This document shows positions 18,378-26,425 of a DNA stretch of 64,000 nucleotides, in pieces. Location of the stretch: positions 300,542 to 364,541 of the forward strand of contig NZ_CABJDN010000008.1 of the NCBI RefSeq assembly GCF_902364365.1, given 5' to 3'. Each line of letters starts with the position of its first letter. The stretch's first letter is position 1. A model generated the notes under the pieces. That model did not search any database, was not told where the DNA came from, and saw only the letters and a list, made by a program, of their open reading frames with translations. Made by a program: the position numbers and the translations under genes. The DNA is from Bacteroides intestinalis. GTDB taxonomy: Bacteria > Bacteroidota > Bacteroidia > Bacteroidales > Bacteroidaceae.

Positions 18378-21300
18378 CTACAATAATAAGATTCTTTTTT
18401 TCATAATGCTTCCTATCTGTGTCTTCAGCAGCCGTGCATAAATAGGTTTTGGCATATAGCCATCAAAGCCACTTTCCATTACCCGTTGTTCATCCGAAGC
18501 ATAGGCAAAAGTTGTGATAGCAATGATCGGAACCCTTGCCGAATATTTCCGTATCTCCTTTGTGGCCTCATAGCCATCCATTACAGGCATATTAATGTCC
18601 ATCAAGATTATTTGCGGCTCGTATGTTTTAAACATCTCTACCGCCTCCCGTCCATCCCAGGCATGAATCAGTTTATAGTCATTTTTCAAAACCGACATAA
18701 ACAGCTTGTAGTTACTATCATTATCTTCCGCAATCAATATGGTCAACTTATCTTTTTCTACAATAATAGGCTGATACTGAGGTTCCGGAGTTTCTTCCAC
18801 TGTCATAGCCTCTTCATATGGAAGCGTAAACCAGAAAGTTGAGCCATGCCCTTCTTCCGATTCCACTCCTATATGCCCGCCCATGTGTTCAACCAGTGTA
18901 TGGCAGATGGACAATCCCAACCCCGTTCCTTGGGCGAAGCTATTCAGCTTCACGAAACGCCCGAAGATATTTTCCTGCTTGTCCTTTGGAATACCGATTC
19001 CTGTATCCGAAACGTAGCAATAGAGTTCTTTTCCATGAAGCTCATAGCCAAAGCGGATACTCCCTTCCGTTGTAAACTTGATCGCATTGGTCACCAAATT
19101 AATAAATAGCTGCGAAATTCGGTTTTTCTCTGTACGGACATGGCATACCTCCATTGGCGAAACGAATTCCAACTGCACAGCATCCGTTTTTATCCTTAAT
19201 TGCAACGTATCCCTCAAATCCTTCAGTAGATGGTTCAATTCAATGTTGGAGTACGTAAACTCGAGCGCTCCTGCTTCTATCTTCGACAAATCAAGGATAT
19301 CACTGATTAATTGCAGCAATAAAGTATTGTTATTCTCAATGATATTTACATATTCCTGTTTCTCCTGTTCTTCTTCTGTAGATGCCAAGATACCTGAAAA
19401 ACCGACGATGGCGTTCAATGGCGTACGTATCTCATGGCTCATATTGGCCAGGAAAGCGGATTTAAGCCGGTTCGACTCTTCCGCCCGGTCTTTTGCAGTA
19501 ATCAGTTCCAACTCCATCTTCTTGCGATTGGTAATGACAAGCGACGACCCGACCAGTGCCAACGGTTTTCCGTTTTCATCACGTTTTTCAACGGCTGCCT
19601 GTGCTTCCACCCATTCTATCTTATGTATATGGTTCTCAATACTCACCACCCTGTATTCCTCTTTCACTTTCTCCGAACGCCCTTCCAATAAGTCCTGATA
19701 AGCCTGTCTCACCCTTTCACGATCTTCTTTAAATATCTTCTGGAAGTATTGATCATCGGGCACAGCCAGTTGTTCCTCAGTCACATCCCCTCCTTCCATA
19801 CTTAACTCAATCGGGCGATTGATATCGCAAAGAATGGTTTTATTAGTCAGGTCCCACTTCCAGGGTACAATACTGGCTACATCCAGCGCCATCGCAAGTT
19901 TATTGTTAGTAGAGCTCAGTTTCTGCTGCGCCTTATGCAGTTCAGTGCTGTCAAGACAGAACACGTCTATCACGTCATCATCATTGGTTCTGCTCAACAC
20001 CACATCATAAAAAGTGTCTATCCTTTTGGAATAATATGGAAACGTAATGGTTTTATTTTCACTCAACGCTACCTGTATGAAAGGCAAGAATTCAAACAAT
20101 GACTCCGGGAAAACTTCACTCGCTTTTCTGTCAATAACTTTTTCTTTAGGAAGAAAATACTTCTCGAATGTAGTATTTACATTCCGGTAGATCAGGTCGA
20201 CAACCGCCCCGGCTTCATTCCTCACCACCTCTTCCTGCATATAAATGATGGGCATACAGCTAATCAGGTTCTTATACTTAGCCATCGTCTCTATCTCTTT
20301 CTGCTGCAACCTCTTATACCGATCAAACATATACATGCGGTACAGAAAGAAAGCGGTAATAAAGATAAAGACAAGTATCCAGACCACATATTTATATTGC
20401 TCCCAGAAAGTTGGCGGTTTGTTGATAAACAGAGTATCAGCGGGGCATATCGACAGAGGTATACCTTTTTGAAGCATCACCTTGTAATTAAACACAGGCT
20501 CACCGTCCGAAGGCAAATAAAAAGGAATATCACGTGCTTGTTTACCATTAATTATTGCCTTCAATGTTTGTGTCAGTACCTCCTTAAAGTGATCGCCATC
20601 ATAACTATATCCTCCCAACATACCGGCTTCATCATCCATCGCATCCATCTTCAGGGCAAACAAAGGAGCAGAAGTAGTGGCGATAATCCGGTAAGAGTTT
20701 GTCACTAAAGATGTGTTCCCCTCTTCCATCTTAGGTTTGAAGAACCAAGAACCGAAGAGTACACCGGTTGTTTTCGGATCGATAGAATTCAGCGAATCGA
20801 GCAACTGGTTTACAGACAAATCTTTAGGTGAGAAAAACTGATATTTTACTTGCGGATGATTCTTCGCCAGTTCTTCTTGTATTTCAGCATCATTCGCCTG
20901 ATTAACGTACCGCTGATCACCAACGAATATAAACTTTTTCATTTCCGGTATCATCCTGAACATCATTTCCACATTTTTCGGGATGAACAAATCGGCATAC
21001 AGAAAGGTCATATTATTAGCCTGAGCCAGACTTGCAATCGAAATACGGTCAACAACCGGGATAATTTGTTTTTTAAGATAAGCCTCCTTGGGTCCTGTAT
21101 AATCTCTCTCAGCACAAAGGACAATGGGAATATCCCCCCACTTGGCTCTGAAATCATCGAGCATCATCAATGGTGAGTTTCCCAACAGCAACAACATACG
21201 TGGAGGATGGGCACTATATTTCGCAAATATCCCCTTACTGAGTTTTTCCAAAGCAACGCTGTCTTTCACATCCAGCATATTCATATGTTCAGCATAAATA

Positions 21301-21524
21301 GAGAGATTAGAAGATTCTCTCACGTAATTGGTGGCTTGTGAAAACCAATAATTGCTCCAGGCGGAGCCCTCCGTATATGTATTGATAACTAAGATATAAT
21401 CTCTGTTCTTCTCTCTATCTGTTTGTGCCACTGTAAAGACTACAGGTAACAAACAAACAATAAATAACAATCGTAGTTTTGTAACGATTCCATTGCAAAA
21501 TTTTGCACCAAGCATGACAACCAT
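18378..21524 (-). CDS. Hybrid sensor histidine kinase with periplasmic-binding-like sensor and receiver domain
   Basis: 1048 aa. Order: signal/first membrane segment (residues about 15-35), a periplasmic domain like ABC substrate-binding proteins (about 40-370), a transmembrane helix (near VVWILVFIFITAFFLY), two PAS-like regions (about 410-670), HisKA with phospho-His697 in MSHEIRTPLNA, HATPase_c with N, G1 and G2 boxes (LVTNAIKF, DTGIGI, GTGLGLSI), then a receiver domain with phospho-Asp976 in MDINMPVMDG. It lacks a DNA-binding output domain, so it must pass the signal on to another protein. No response-regulator gene is adjacent. It is related in layout to the kinase at 32114-34048. Confidence 0.9.
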   Translation of the reverse strand: MVVMLGAKFCNGIVTKLRLLFIVCLLPVVFTVAQTDREKNRDYILVINTYTEGSAWSNYWFSQATNYVRESSNLSIYAEHMNMLDVKDSVALEKLSKGIFAKYSAHPPRMLLLLGNSPLMMLDDFRAKWGDIPIVLCAERDYTGPKEAYLKKQIIPVVDRISIASLAQANNMTFLYADLFIPKNVEMMFRMIPEMKKFIFVGDQRYVNQANDAEIQEELAKNHPQVKYQFFSPKDLSVNQLLDSLNSIDPKTTGVLFGSWFFKPKMEEGNTSLVTNSYRIIATTSAPLFALKMDAMDDEAGMLGGYSYDGDHFKEVLTQTLKAIINGKQARDIPFYLPSDGEPVFNYKVMLQKGIPLSICPADTLFINKPPTFWEQYKYVVWILVFIFITAFFLYRMYMFDRYKRLQQKEIETMAKYKNLISCMPIIYMQEEVVRNEAGAVVDLIYRNVNTTFEKYFLPKEKVIDRKASEVFPESLFEFLPFIQVALSENKTITFPYYSKRIDTFYDVVLSRTNDDDVIDVFCLDSTELHKAQQKLSSTNNKLAMALDVASIVPWKWDLTNKTILCDINRPIELSMEGGDVTEEQLAVPDDQYFQKIFKEDRERVRQAYQDLLEGRSEKVKEEYRVVSIENHIHKIEWVEAQAAVEKRDENGKPLALVGSSLVITNRKKMELELITAKDRAEESNRLKSAFLANMSHEIRTPLNAIVGFSGILASTEEEQEKQEYVNIIENNNTLLLQLISDILDLSKIEAGALEFTYSNIELNHLLKDLRDTLQLRIKTDAVQLEFVSPMEVCHVRTEKNRISQLFINLVTNAIKFTTEGSIRFGYELHGKELYCYVSDTGIGIPKDKQENIFGRFVKLNSFAQGTGLGLSICHTLVEHMGGHIGVESEEGHGSTFWFTLPYEEAMTVEETPEPQYQPIIVEKDKLTILIAEDNDSNYKLFMSVLKNDYKLIHAWDGREAVEMFKTYEPQIILMDINMPVMDGYEATKEIRKYSARVPIIAITTFAYASDEQRVMESGFDGYMPKPIYARLLKTQIGSIMKKRILLL

Positions 21525-21570
21525 ACTCTTTCCTATTAAGATACGTGAATTACTTTGTTGATATGCGCTG

Positions 21571-21603
21571 CAAAAGTATTAATAAAAATCAGATAAAATC
21601 AAA
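21571..21603 (-). promoter_or_regulatory. Promoter of the sensor kinase gene
   Basis: Read on the minus strand: TTTG (21603-21600), a 21-bp spacer, TACTTTTG (21578-21571). It lies 47 bp upstream of the ATG at 21524. Confidence 0.7.
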
Positions 21604-21668
21604 TCAAGTCATTTTTTTATTGAAAAACGTATTTTCTTGAACAAAACTGTTTCCCGATAGGTATAAAA

Positions 21669-21722
21669 GAAAACTGCTCCCGAAAATCATGAAATGTTTC
21701 ATTCTTTTCGGGAGCAGTTTTC
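21669..21722 (-). terminator. Terminator of the tRNA operon
   Basis: An 18-bp outer stem (GAAAACTGCTCCCGAAAA and its complement) plus an inner ATGAAA/TTTCAT stem. On the minus strand it is followed by TTTTATA. It lies just downstream of tRNA-Lys. Confidence 0.85.
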
Positions 21723-21732
21723 TTATTCTTCG

Positions 21733-21805
21733 TACACCCTCAGGGACTCGAACCCTGGACCCATTGATTAAGAGTCAATTGCTCTACCAGCTGAGCTAAG
21801 AGTGC
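21733..21805 (-). tRNA. tRNA-Lys (anticodon CTT)
   Basis: 73 nt. The acceptor stem GCACTCT/AGGGTGT pairs with wobble, discriminator A. The anticodon loop is CTCTTAA in a 5-bp stem, the T-arm is CAGGG-TTCGAGT-CCCTG. CCA is not encoded. Third gene of a Ser-Glu-Lys operon. Confidence 0.95.
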
Positions 21806-21820
21806 ATTAAAAATTTTCCG

Positions 21821-21892
21821 TAGTGGATACGAGAATCGAACTCGTATTACATGCGTGAGAGGCATGTGTCCTAACCGTTAGACGAATCCACC
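21821..21892 (-). tRNA. tRNA-Glu (anticodon CTC)
   Basis: 72 nt. Acceptor GGTGGAT/ATCCACT, anticodon loop CTCTCAC in stem CATGC/GCATG, T-arm ACGAG-TTCGATT-CTCGT, discriminator A. CTC is the less common Glu anticodon. The more usual TTC gene would be elsewhere in the genome. Confidence 0.93.
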
Positions 21893-21901
21893 GGCTGTTT
21901 G

Positions 21902-21988
21902 CGGAAGCGGGGGGATTCGAACCCCCGGTACAGTTACCCGTACGTCAGTTTAGCAAACTGGTGGTTTCAGCCACTCACCCACACTTCC
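21902..21988 (-). tRNA. tRNA-Ser (anticodon GCT)
   Basis: 87 nt with the long variable arm of serine tRNAs. Acceptor GGAAGTG/CGCTTCC, discriminator G, anticodon loop TTGCTAA, T-arm GGGGG-TTCGAAT-CCCCC. First gene of the tRNA operon. Confidence 0.95.
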
Positions 21989-22018
21989 TTAAACCTGCAT
22001 TGTTTCTCAAATGCGGTG

Positions 22019-22050
22019 CAAATGTATGGGAAACTTTTGGACTATGCAAA
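22019..22050 (-). promoter_or_regulatory. Promoter of the tRNA operon
   Basis: Minus strand TTTG (22050-22047), a 20-bp spacer, TACATTTG (22026-22019), 31 bp upstream of tRNA-Ser. A consensus fit. Confidence 0.8.
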
Positions 22051-22176
22051 TCTTTCCATCATATTTTTTTCTGACTTTTTTCATGAAAAGAGGTAATCTG
22101 TTAAAAGTCAAAAGCAAAGGTCGAAAAAAAAATAATTTATTTGACTCATATCAATTCTTCCCTCCCTCCCATTCCG

Positions 22177-22184
22177 TACCTTTG
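22177..22184 (+). promoter_or_regulatory. -7 promoter element of the MATE gene (TACCTTTG)
   Basis: A TAnnTTTG match 38 bp upstream of the ATG at 22222. It places transcription start downstream of the in-frame ATG at 22141 and so supports 22222 as the real start. No clear -33 box. Confidence 0.6.
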
Positions 22185-22221
22185 CGCGATTTTTCATCAC
22201 CGGATTTCAAACACATACGAA

Positions 22222-23565
22222 ATGATACATCAGGAAAGCTTAAAAAAGCGACTTGCCAAACTCGCTGCCCCTATCTTTATAGAGACCTTGCTCATCATGA
22301 TGCTGGGTGCTGTAGATACTATTATGTTGAGCCGCCACTCAGATAGTAGTGTTGCCGCCGTAGGAGTGGTCAACCAGATCATCATGCTTACTTTCCTTGT
22401 ATTCGAGGTTATCAACCTTGGCACCTCTGTTCTTTGTTCCCAATACCTCGGTGCACGCCTGCAGAAGAAAGTAGTCCAAGTAGTCGGCGTATCCATCCTT
22501 GTGAATATAATGATCGGCGTCTCTGTCAGCTTGTTCCTTTTTTCCTGTGCCGGACCGATACTACGCCTTATGGGACTCACTCCCGACTTGATGACAGACG
22601 GTATGGACTATATGCGCATCGTAGGTGCCTTCGCTTTCTTCCAAGCTATCTCCCTAACCCTTTCCGCCTCCCTGCGCAGTGCCAACAAAGCCATCTATCC
22701 AATGCTGGTAACCGTCGTTGTCAACATACTTAATATCATAGGTAACTACTCCCTTATCTTCGGTCGCTTCGGCTTCCCGGAACTTGGTGTAGAAGGTGCT
22801 GCCATTTCCACAGCTTTCAGCCGCGGAGTTTCCATGGTACTACTATTCATTATCCTGTTCCGCAAGCATATCCACCGTTTCCCTGTCGCTTATTTCCGTC
22901 CATTCCCGTGGCCAGAGCTGAAGAACCTGATGAAAGTAGGTCTACCCTCCGCCGGAGAACAACTCTCGTATAGCTCATCACAAGTAGTGATTACCTTTTT
23001 TATCAATATGCTAGGAGTCGAAGCACTGGCTACACGCACCTACTGCGTCAATATTATCATGTTCGCCTACCTCTTCAGTATTGCCATGGCACAAGGAGGA
23101 GCCATCTGCATCGGACACCTCATCGGAGAAAAGAAACCTCATGCCGCCTTCCTCATGGGAAAGTACGTGATGAAAAAATCCGTAATGATCACCGTCATAC
23201 TTTCTACGGTTCTTGCCATCTTTGGAAACACCATTTTCCACTGGCTGACCTCCAACGAAGAGATCATCCGGCTGGGCACCACCATCCTCATCATCGACGT
23301 TATTCTCGAAATCGGACGACCTATCAATATTTTTGCCACGAACGCCCTACGTGCAGCCGGCGATGTCAACTACCCGTTCTACGTCGGACTGGTGGTTCAG
23401 TGGAGCATTGCCGTCGTACTAGGATACATCTTTGGTATTCCTTTGGAATGGGGCATCTGCGGCATGTGGGTTGCCTTCCTACTAGATGAAAATATCCGGG
23501 GAGCCATCTTCGTGCGACGCTGGTATAGCATGAAGTGGACGACAAAAGGGTTTGTTAAGATTTGA
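22222..23565 (+). CDS. MATE family efflux transporter
   Basis: 447 aa from the ATG at 22222. An in-frame ATG 27 codons upstream is rejected because the promoter lies between them. Twelve hydrophobic segments arranged as two six-helix halves, with the first helix region APIFIETLLIMMLGAVDTIMLSR typical of MATE exporters. It should export drugs or metabolites using a Na+ or H+ gradient across the inner membrane. Its stop codon lies inside the palindrome that forms the next gene's operator. Confidence 0.9.
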   Translation: MIHQESLKKRLAKLAAPIFIETLLIMMLGAVDTIMLSRHSDSSVAAVGVVNQIIMLTFLVFEVINLGTSVLCSQYLGARLQKKVVQVVGVSILVNIMIGVSVSLFLFSCAGPILRLMGLTPDLMTDGMDYMRIVGAFAFFQAISLTLSASLRSANKAIYPMLVTVVVNILNIIGNYSLIFGRFGFPELGVEGAAISTAFSRGVSMVLLFIILFRKHIHRFPVAYFRPFPWPELKNLMKVGLPSAGEQLSYSSSQVVITFFINMLGVEALATRTYCVNIIMFAYLFSIAMAQGGAICIGHLIGEKKPHAAFLMGKYVMKKSVMITVILSTVLAIFGNTIFHWLTSNEEIIRLGTTILIIDVILEIGRPINIFATNALRAAGDVNYPFYVGLVVQWSIAVVLGYIFGIPLEWGICGMWVAFLLDENIRGAIFVRRWYSMKWTTKGFVKI

Positions 23566-23591
23566 TTTAAATCAAATCTTTCGTACCTTTG
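23557..23591 (+). promoter_or_regulatory. Promoter of the Crp/Fnr gene with an FNR-type box over the -33 element
   Basis: A 24-bp perfect palindrome (23557-23580) contains TTGAT-TTAA-ATCAA, identical to the E. coli FNR consensus TTGAT-N4-ATCAA (23562-23575). TTTG at 23561-23564 sits 19 bp before TACCTTTG (23584-23591), so the box covers the -33 element. A protein bound here would block the promoter, consistent with negative autoregulation. Confidence 0.75.
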
Positions 23592-23626
23592 TGCCCGGAA
23601 ACGGTTATAAATACCAGCGAACAATT

Positions 23627-24211
23627 ATGGATACATTATTAAAAGAAACAGTTAATGCCACTGTGAACTCCCGTTATCCGGGTATGGCACCTGAGGGTAG
23701 AAAACTGATAGAAGATATTCTGATCCGCAAAGAGCTGGAAAAGGGTGAACTCCTATTCAAGGAAGGGCAAGTCTGCCACCACATGGTATTTGTGGGTAAA
23801 GGTATGATGCGTCAGTTCTATTACAAAAACGGTAAAGACGTCACCGAACACTTTTCCTACGAAGGCTGTGTCATCATCTGCATAGAAAGTACATTGAAGC
23901 AAGAACCTACCCGCCTGATGGCAGAAGCTCTGGAACCTTGCACGGTATACCTCCTCCCCTACGATAAATTCATGAGATTGACAGAAATCTCCTGGGAAAT
24001 CAATATGTTCTACCGTAAGATACTGGAGTACTCACTCATCGTATCCCAAGTGAAAGCTGACTCCTGGCGGTTCGAAACAGCACGCGAACGCTACAACATG
24101 CTGATGCATACCCATCCGGAAGTCATCAAACGGGCACCATTGTCACATATCGCATCTTATTTGCTGATGACGCCCGAAACCCTCAGCCGGGTACGCTCGG
24201 GCATACTGTAA
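23627..24211 (+). CDS. Crp/Fnr family transcriptional regulator
   Basis: 194 aa from the ATG at 23627, downstream of the promoter (the open frame itself begins earlier, at 23552). An N-terminal cyclic-nucleotide-binding-like beta-roll (about residues 30-120) and a C-terminal winged helix (about 145-194). The recognition helix reads PETLSRVR. Glu, Ser and Arg are spaced as in FNR (E..SR), the residues known to read TTGAT half-sites. There is no N-terminal Cys cluster like that of FNR, so the signal sensed is unknown. FNR-type boxes flank the gene on both sides. Confidence 0.85.
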   Translation: MDTLLKETVNATVNSRYPGMAPEGRKLIEDILIRKELEKGELLFKEGQVCHHMVFVGKGMMRQFYYKNGKDVTEHFSYEGCVIICIESTLKQEPTRLMAEALEPCTVYLLPYDKFMRLTEISWEINMFYRKILEYSLIVSQVKADSWRFETARERYNMLMHTHPEVIKRAPLSHIASYLLMTPETLSRVRSGIL

Positions 24212-24236
24212 AAAGACAATATGAATCTACATTTTT

Positions 24237-24280
24237 TTGATTTATATCAAATCATATTCCCCAAGAACTCTCTAACTTTG
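24237..24280 (+). promoter_or_regulatory. FNR-type box and promoter downstream of the Crp/Fnr gene
   Basis: TTGAT-TTAT-ATCAA at 24237-24250 and TAACTTTG at 24273-24280. With transcription starting about 5 nt after the -7 element, the box centre is near -41.5, the usual class II activator position. No -33 box is visible, as expected for an activator-dependent promoter. Confidence 0.65.
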
Positions 24281-24284
24281 CACC

Positions 24285-24387
24285 ATCAAAAAAGAAATAG
24301 AATTAGTTTTTATAAGGAAAGAGATTAGTTTTTAGGGTATAAATTAAAAAAGAGGTAACAATGTATAGAGGTTGTTACCTCTTTTTT
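24285..24387 (+). ncRNA. Candidate small regulatory RNA (about 100 nt)
   Basis: A promoter at 24273-24280 and a strong terminator at 24346-24387 bracket about 100 nt with no credible ORF. The body contains two copies of ATTAGTTTTTA 22 nt apart (24302 and 24324), each followed within a few bases by GG, which could be paired target-binding sites. The exact 5' end is estimated from the -7 box. Confidence 0.55.
24346..24387 (+). terminator. Intrinsic terminator of the candidate sRNA
   Basis: A 16-bp perfect stem (24346-24361 with 24372-24387), loop of 10, ending in six T. Confidence 0.9.
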
Positions 24388-24453
24388 CGTTCACTCCACA
24401 AAATTCATTTTAAAAACGTGTAGCAATGCAAAGTTATTCATATATTTGTATTA

Positions 24454-25086
24454 ATGGAAATGAAGCCACACGTAGCACTACTAAAAATAACACTGTTGTT
24501 CACACTTATACTGGCGGGATGCCAGGGAAGTCCTGATAAAAAGACCCGCCTGCTGCAATTGCCACAGGAATTATTTCGGGATGGAGATATCGCTTTCAGA
24601 AGAGGAACAGGGATTACAAGTAGAGTGGTGCTGGCTGCAGACCGTGAAGGAACGTATTCGCATACCGGCATCCTGAAGAAGAAAGACGGACAATGGTATG
24701 TGATACATGCTGTGCCCGGCGAACCGGATTTCAAAGACGATCCGGATCGTGTAAAAATGGAAACTGTTGAAGTGTTTTTTGAAGAAAGAAAAGCTATTAA
24801 CGGGGCCATTATGCGTATAGCGGAGGATTCTGCAAACGCATACAGAGCAGCAGTACGGGCAGAACGGTTATACCATACCCATGTATTATTCGACCATGAT
24901 TATAATCTGGCAGATACAACGCGAATGTACTGTACGGAATTGGTTGATTTCGTATATAAAAAACAAGGAATAGACTTGCCTGAGGGACGTATCAGTCACG
25001 TGAATATTCCGGGATTCAAAGGAGATTATCTCCTGCCTAACGATATTGCACAGAGTAAGCGCCTCTGTTTGATATACTATTTTTAA
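24454..25086 (+). CDS. YiiX/YebB-like lipoprotein, permuted papain-fold (NlpC/P60-related) hydrolase
   Basis: 210 aa. The lipobox LILAGC places the lipidated Cys at residue 23. After it, YSHTGI carries the catalytic His and YCTELV the catalytic Cys. The His-before-Cys order marks the circularly permuted papain fold (PF05708-type). Such enzymes cut amide or ester bonds in peptidoglycan, lipids or proteins, and the substrate is not known. The ATG lies only 6 bp after a TATATTTG box (24441-24448), so the mRNA may be almost leaderless, and the ATG at 24460 is an alternative start. A small lipoprotein gene follows 29 bp later. Confidence 0.8.
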   Translation: MEMKPHVALLKITLLFTLILAGCQGSPDKKTRLLQLPQELFRDGDIAFRRGTGITSRVVLAADREGTYSHTGILKKKDGQWYVIHAVPGEPDFKDDPDRVKMETVEVFFEERKAINGAIMRIAEDSANAYRAAVRAERLYHTHVLFDHDYNLADTTRMYCTELVDFVYKKQGIDLPEGRISHVNIPGFKGDYLLPNDIAQSKRLCLIYYF

Positions 25087-25115
25087 ATACACATTAATCA
25101 TTTAAAAAAAAGCGT

Positions 25116-25523
25116 ATGAAAAAGGTATTTTATTTTAGTCTGATAGTTATGGCTATGTTTATGATGGCAGCTTGCTCCTCTTCCAGTGGTCCGGGAGATG
25201 CGATGAAGAAGTATAGCAACTATCTTATCAAAGGTGACTATGAAAAGTTTGTAGATGGCATTGCTTTAGGTGACAGCGAAACTGCTGATAAACTGAAAGA
25301 GCAAAAAGCAGGATTCGTTGCCTTACTGAGAGATAAAGTGGGCAAAGAGTATGAAAAAATGGGTGGACTGAAAAGTATTGAGATTCTATCGGAAGAAATA
25401 TCGGAAGATGGAAACACAGCAACTGTAAAAATAAAGCAAACCTACGGAAACGGAGAAACACAAGAAGGTACGCAATCGATGGTGAAAAGAGATGGTAAAT
25501 GGCTAATGTCAATAGATAAGTAA
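25116..25523 (+). CDS. DUF4878-like small lipoprotein
   Basis: 135 aa with lipobox MMAACSSSS (Cys20). The mature part has the DUF4878/NTF2-like pattern: a YSNYLIKGDYEKFVDGI helix followed by strands ending in KRDGKWLMSIDK. Function unknown. The protein is probably anchored in the periplasm or at the outer membrane. Likely co-transcribed with the YiiX-like gene. Confidence 0.75.
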   Translation: MKKVFYFSLIVMAMFMMAACSSSSGPGDAMKKYSNYLIKGDYEKFVDGIALGDSETADKLKEQKAGFVALLRDKVGKEYEKMGGLKSIEILSEEISEDGNTATVKIKQTYGNGETQEGTQSMVKRDGKWLMSIDK

Positions 25524-25549
25524 GCTTTTCATCTCAGTATAAGCAACAA

Positions 25550-25597
25550 GGCGGTTCAGTTAAGAAAAGTATTTCTTACCGGACCGCCCGTTTTATT
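25550..25597 (+). terminator. Terminator after the DUF4878 lipoprotein
   Basis: The stem GGCGGTTC...GGACCGCC with an inner TAAGAAA/TTTCTTA stem is followed by CGTTTTATTTT. The opposite strand can also use it for the creatininase gene. Confidence 0.75.
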
Positions 25598-25601
25598 TTA
25601 C

Positions 25602-26363
25602 TTAATAAAGTTCACCCTGCCCTACTTCCGTGAAGAGCTTGGCAAGCTTTTCAATAATAGGTTTCACATAGCGTTCACCTTTCTCAGCCGAAGCTTTCTT
25701 GGGGTTCCCTACCCCGCTATCCACTGTAGCTTTATCCCAATGGCGCGGTGCCCAACCCACCTTTTCGTTCAATGAGGGAATAGCAAAAGGCTTAGAATTC
25801 CCATCACCTGCCTCACACAGATTTACCAGCTCCGGATGATAGTGCATCATTACGGAAGTTTCCTGCTCACCGGCATGGTCATCTATTTCAGCTTCAAAAT
25901 AACCTTTCGTGGGAACAAGGCTAAACCAGTCGGTAGCAATAATCAGGAAGTCCGGATAGCTAAAGGCAAGGTCGCGTATCATACCTTTGAAATTATTCCC
26001 GCCATGCCCACTGACAATAATCAGTTTACGCATACCCTGAGCATAAAGAGAAGCGACAATATCTTCCAGAATAGCCTGTTGGGTGGCATAACGGGTATGT
26101 ATGCAGAAGGGAAGTTCACGCTGCCCGGGGTTGTGGGCACCGAATGGAACAGGAGGCATCACCATACAACGTACACCGAAACGTTCCAGTGCCAGCGTAG
26201 CAGCGTCTACAGCAATGTCATGGGGCAAAATGCAATCGGTGAGATACGGAAGATGTAAGTTATGAGGCTCTGTTGCGCCCCAGGGAAGTATGACGGCATC
26301 ATACTTCACATCCTTCACTTTTCCATAGCAGGAAACAGCAAGGTCAATTTCTCTTTTTTCCAT
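25602..26363 (-). CDS. Creatininase family protein (amidohydrolase)
   Basis: 253 aa. Family motifs: LPWGATEPHNLHLPYLTD (metal-binding Glu, His and Asp), VSGHGGNNFKGM, and the Asp-His/Glu pair in DDHAGEQETS. The family includes creatininase and FAPy-type or MftE-type amide hydrolases with two metal ions, and the substrate here cannot be named. It is cytoplasmic, having no signal peptide. It lies 62 bp downstream of the AraC regulator on the same strand, so it may be its target. Confidence 0.85.
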   Translation of the reverse strand: MEKREIDLAVSCYGKVKDVKYDAVILPWGATEPHNLHLPYLTDCILPHDIAVDAATLALERFGVRCMVMPPVPFGAHNPGQRELPFCIHTRYATQQAILEDIVASLYAQGMRKLIIVSGHGGNNFKGMIRDLAFSYPDFLIIATDWFSLVPTKGYFEAEIDDHAGEQETSVMMHYHPELVNLCEAGDGNSKPFAIPSLNEKVGWAPRHWDKATVDSGVGNPKKASAEKGERYVKPIIEKLAKLFTEVGQGELY

Positions 26364-26425
26364 GTTTTCTTATTTTTGGGGGTATTTGATACCTGCAAAA
26401 ATAAAGAATATTCTGACACTGTGTA

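Noticed and set aside
21899..22096. 65-codon ORF on the plus strand
   Set aside because: Covers tRNA-Ser on the other strand and contains its complement.
24361..24423. 20-codon ORF starting inside the terminator of the candidate sRNA
   Set aside because: Most of it is the terminator stem and T-run, and there is no ribosome-binding site.
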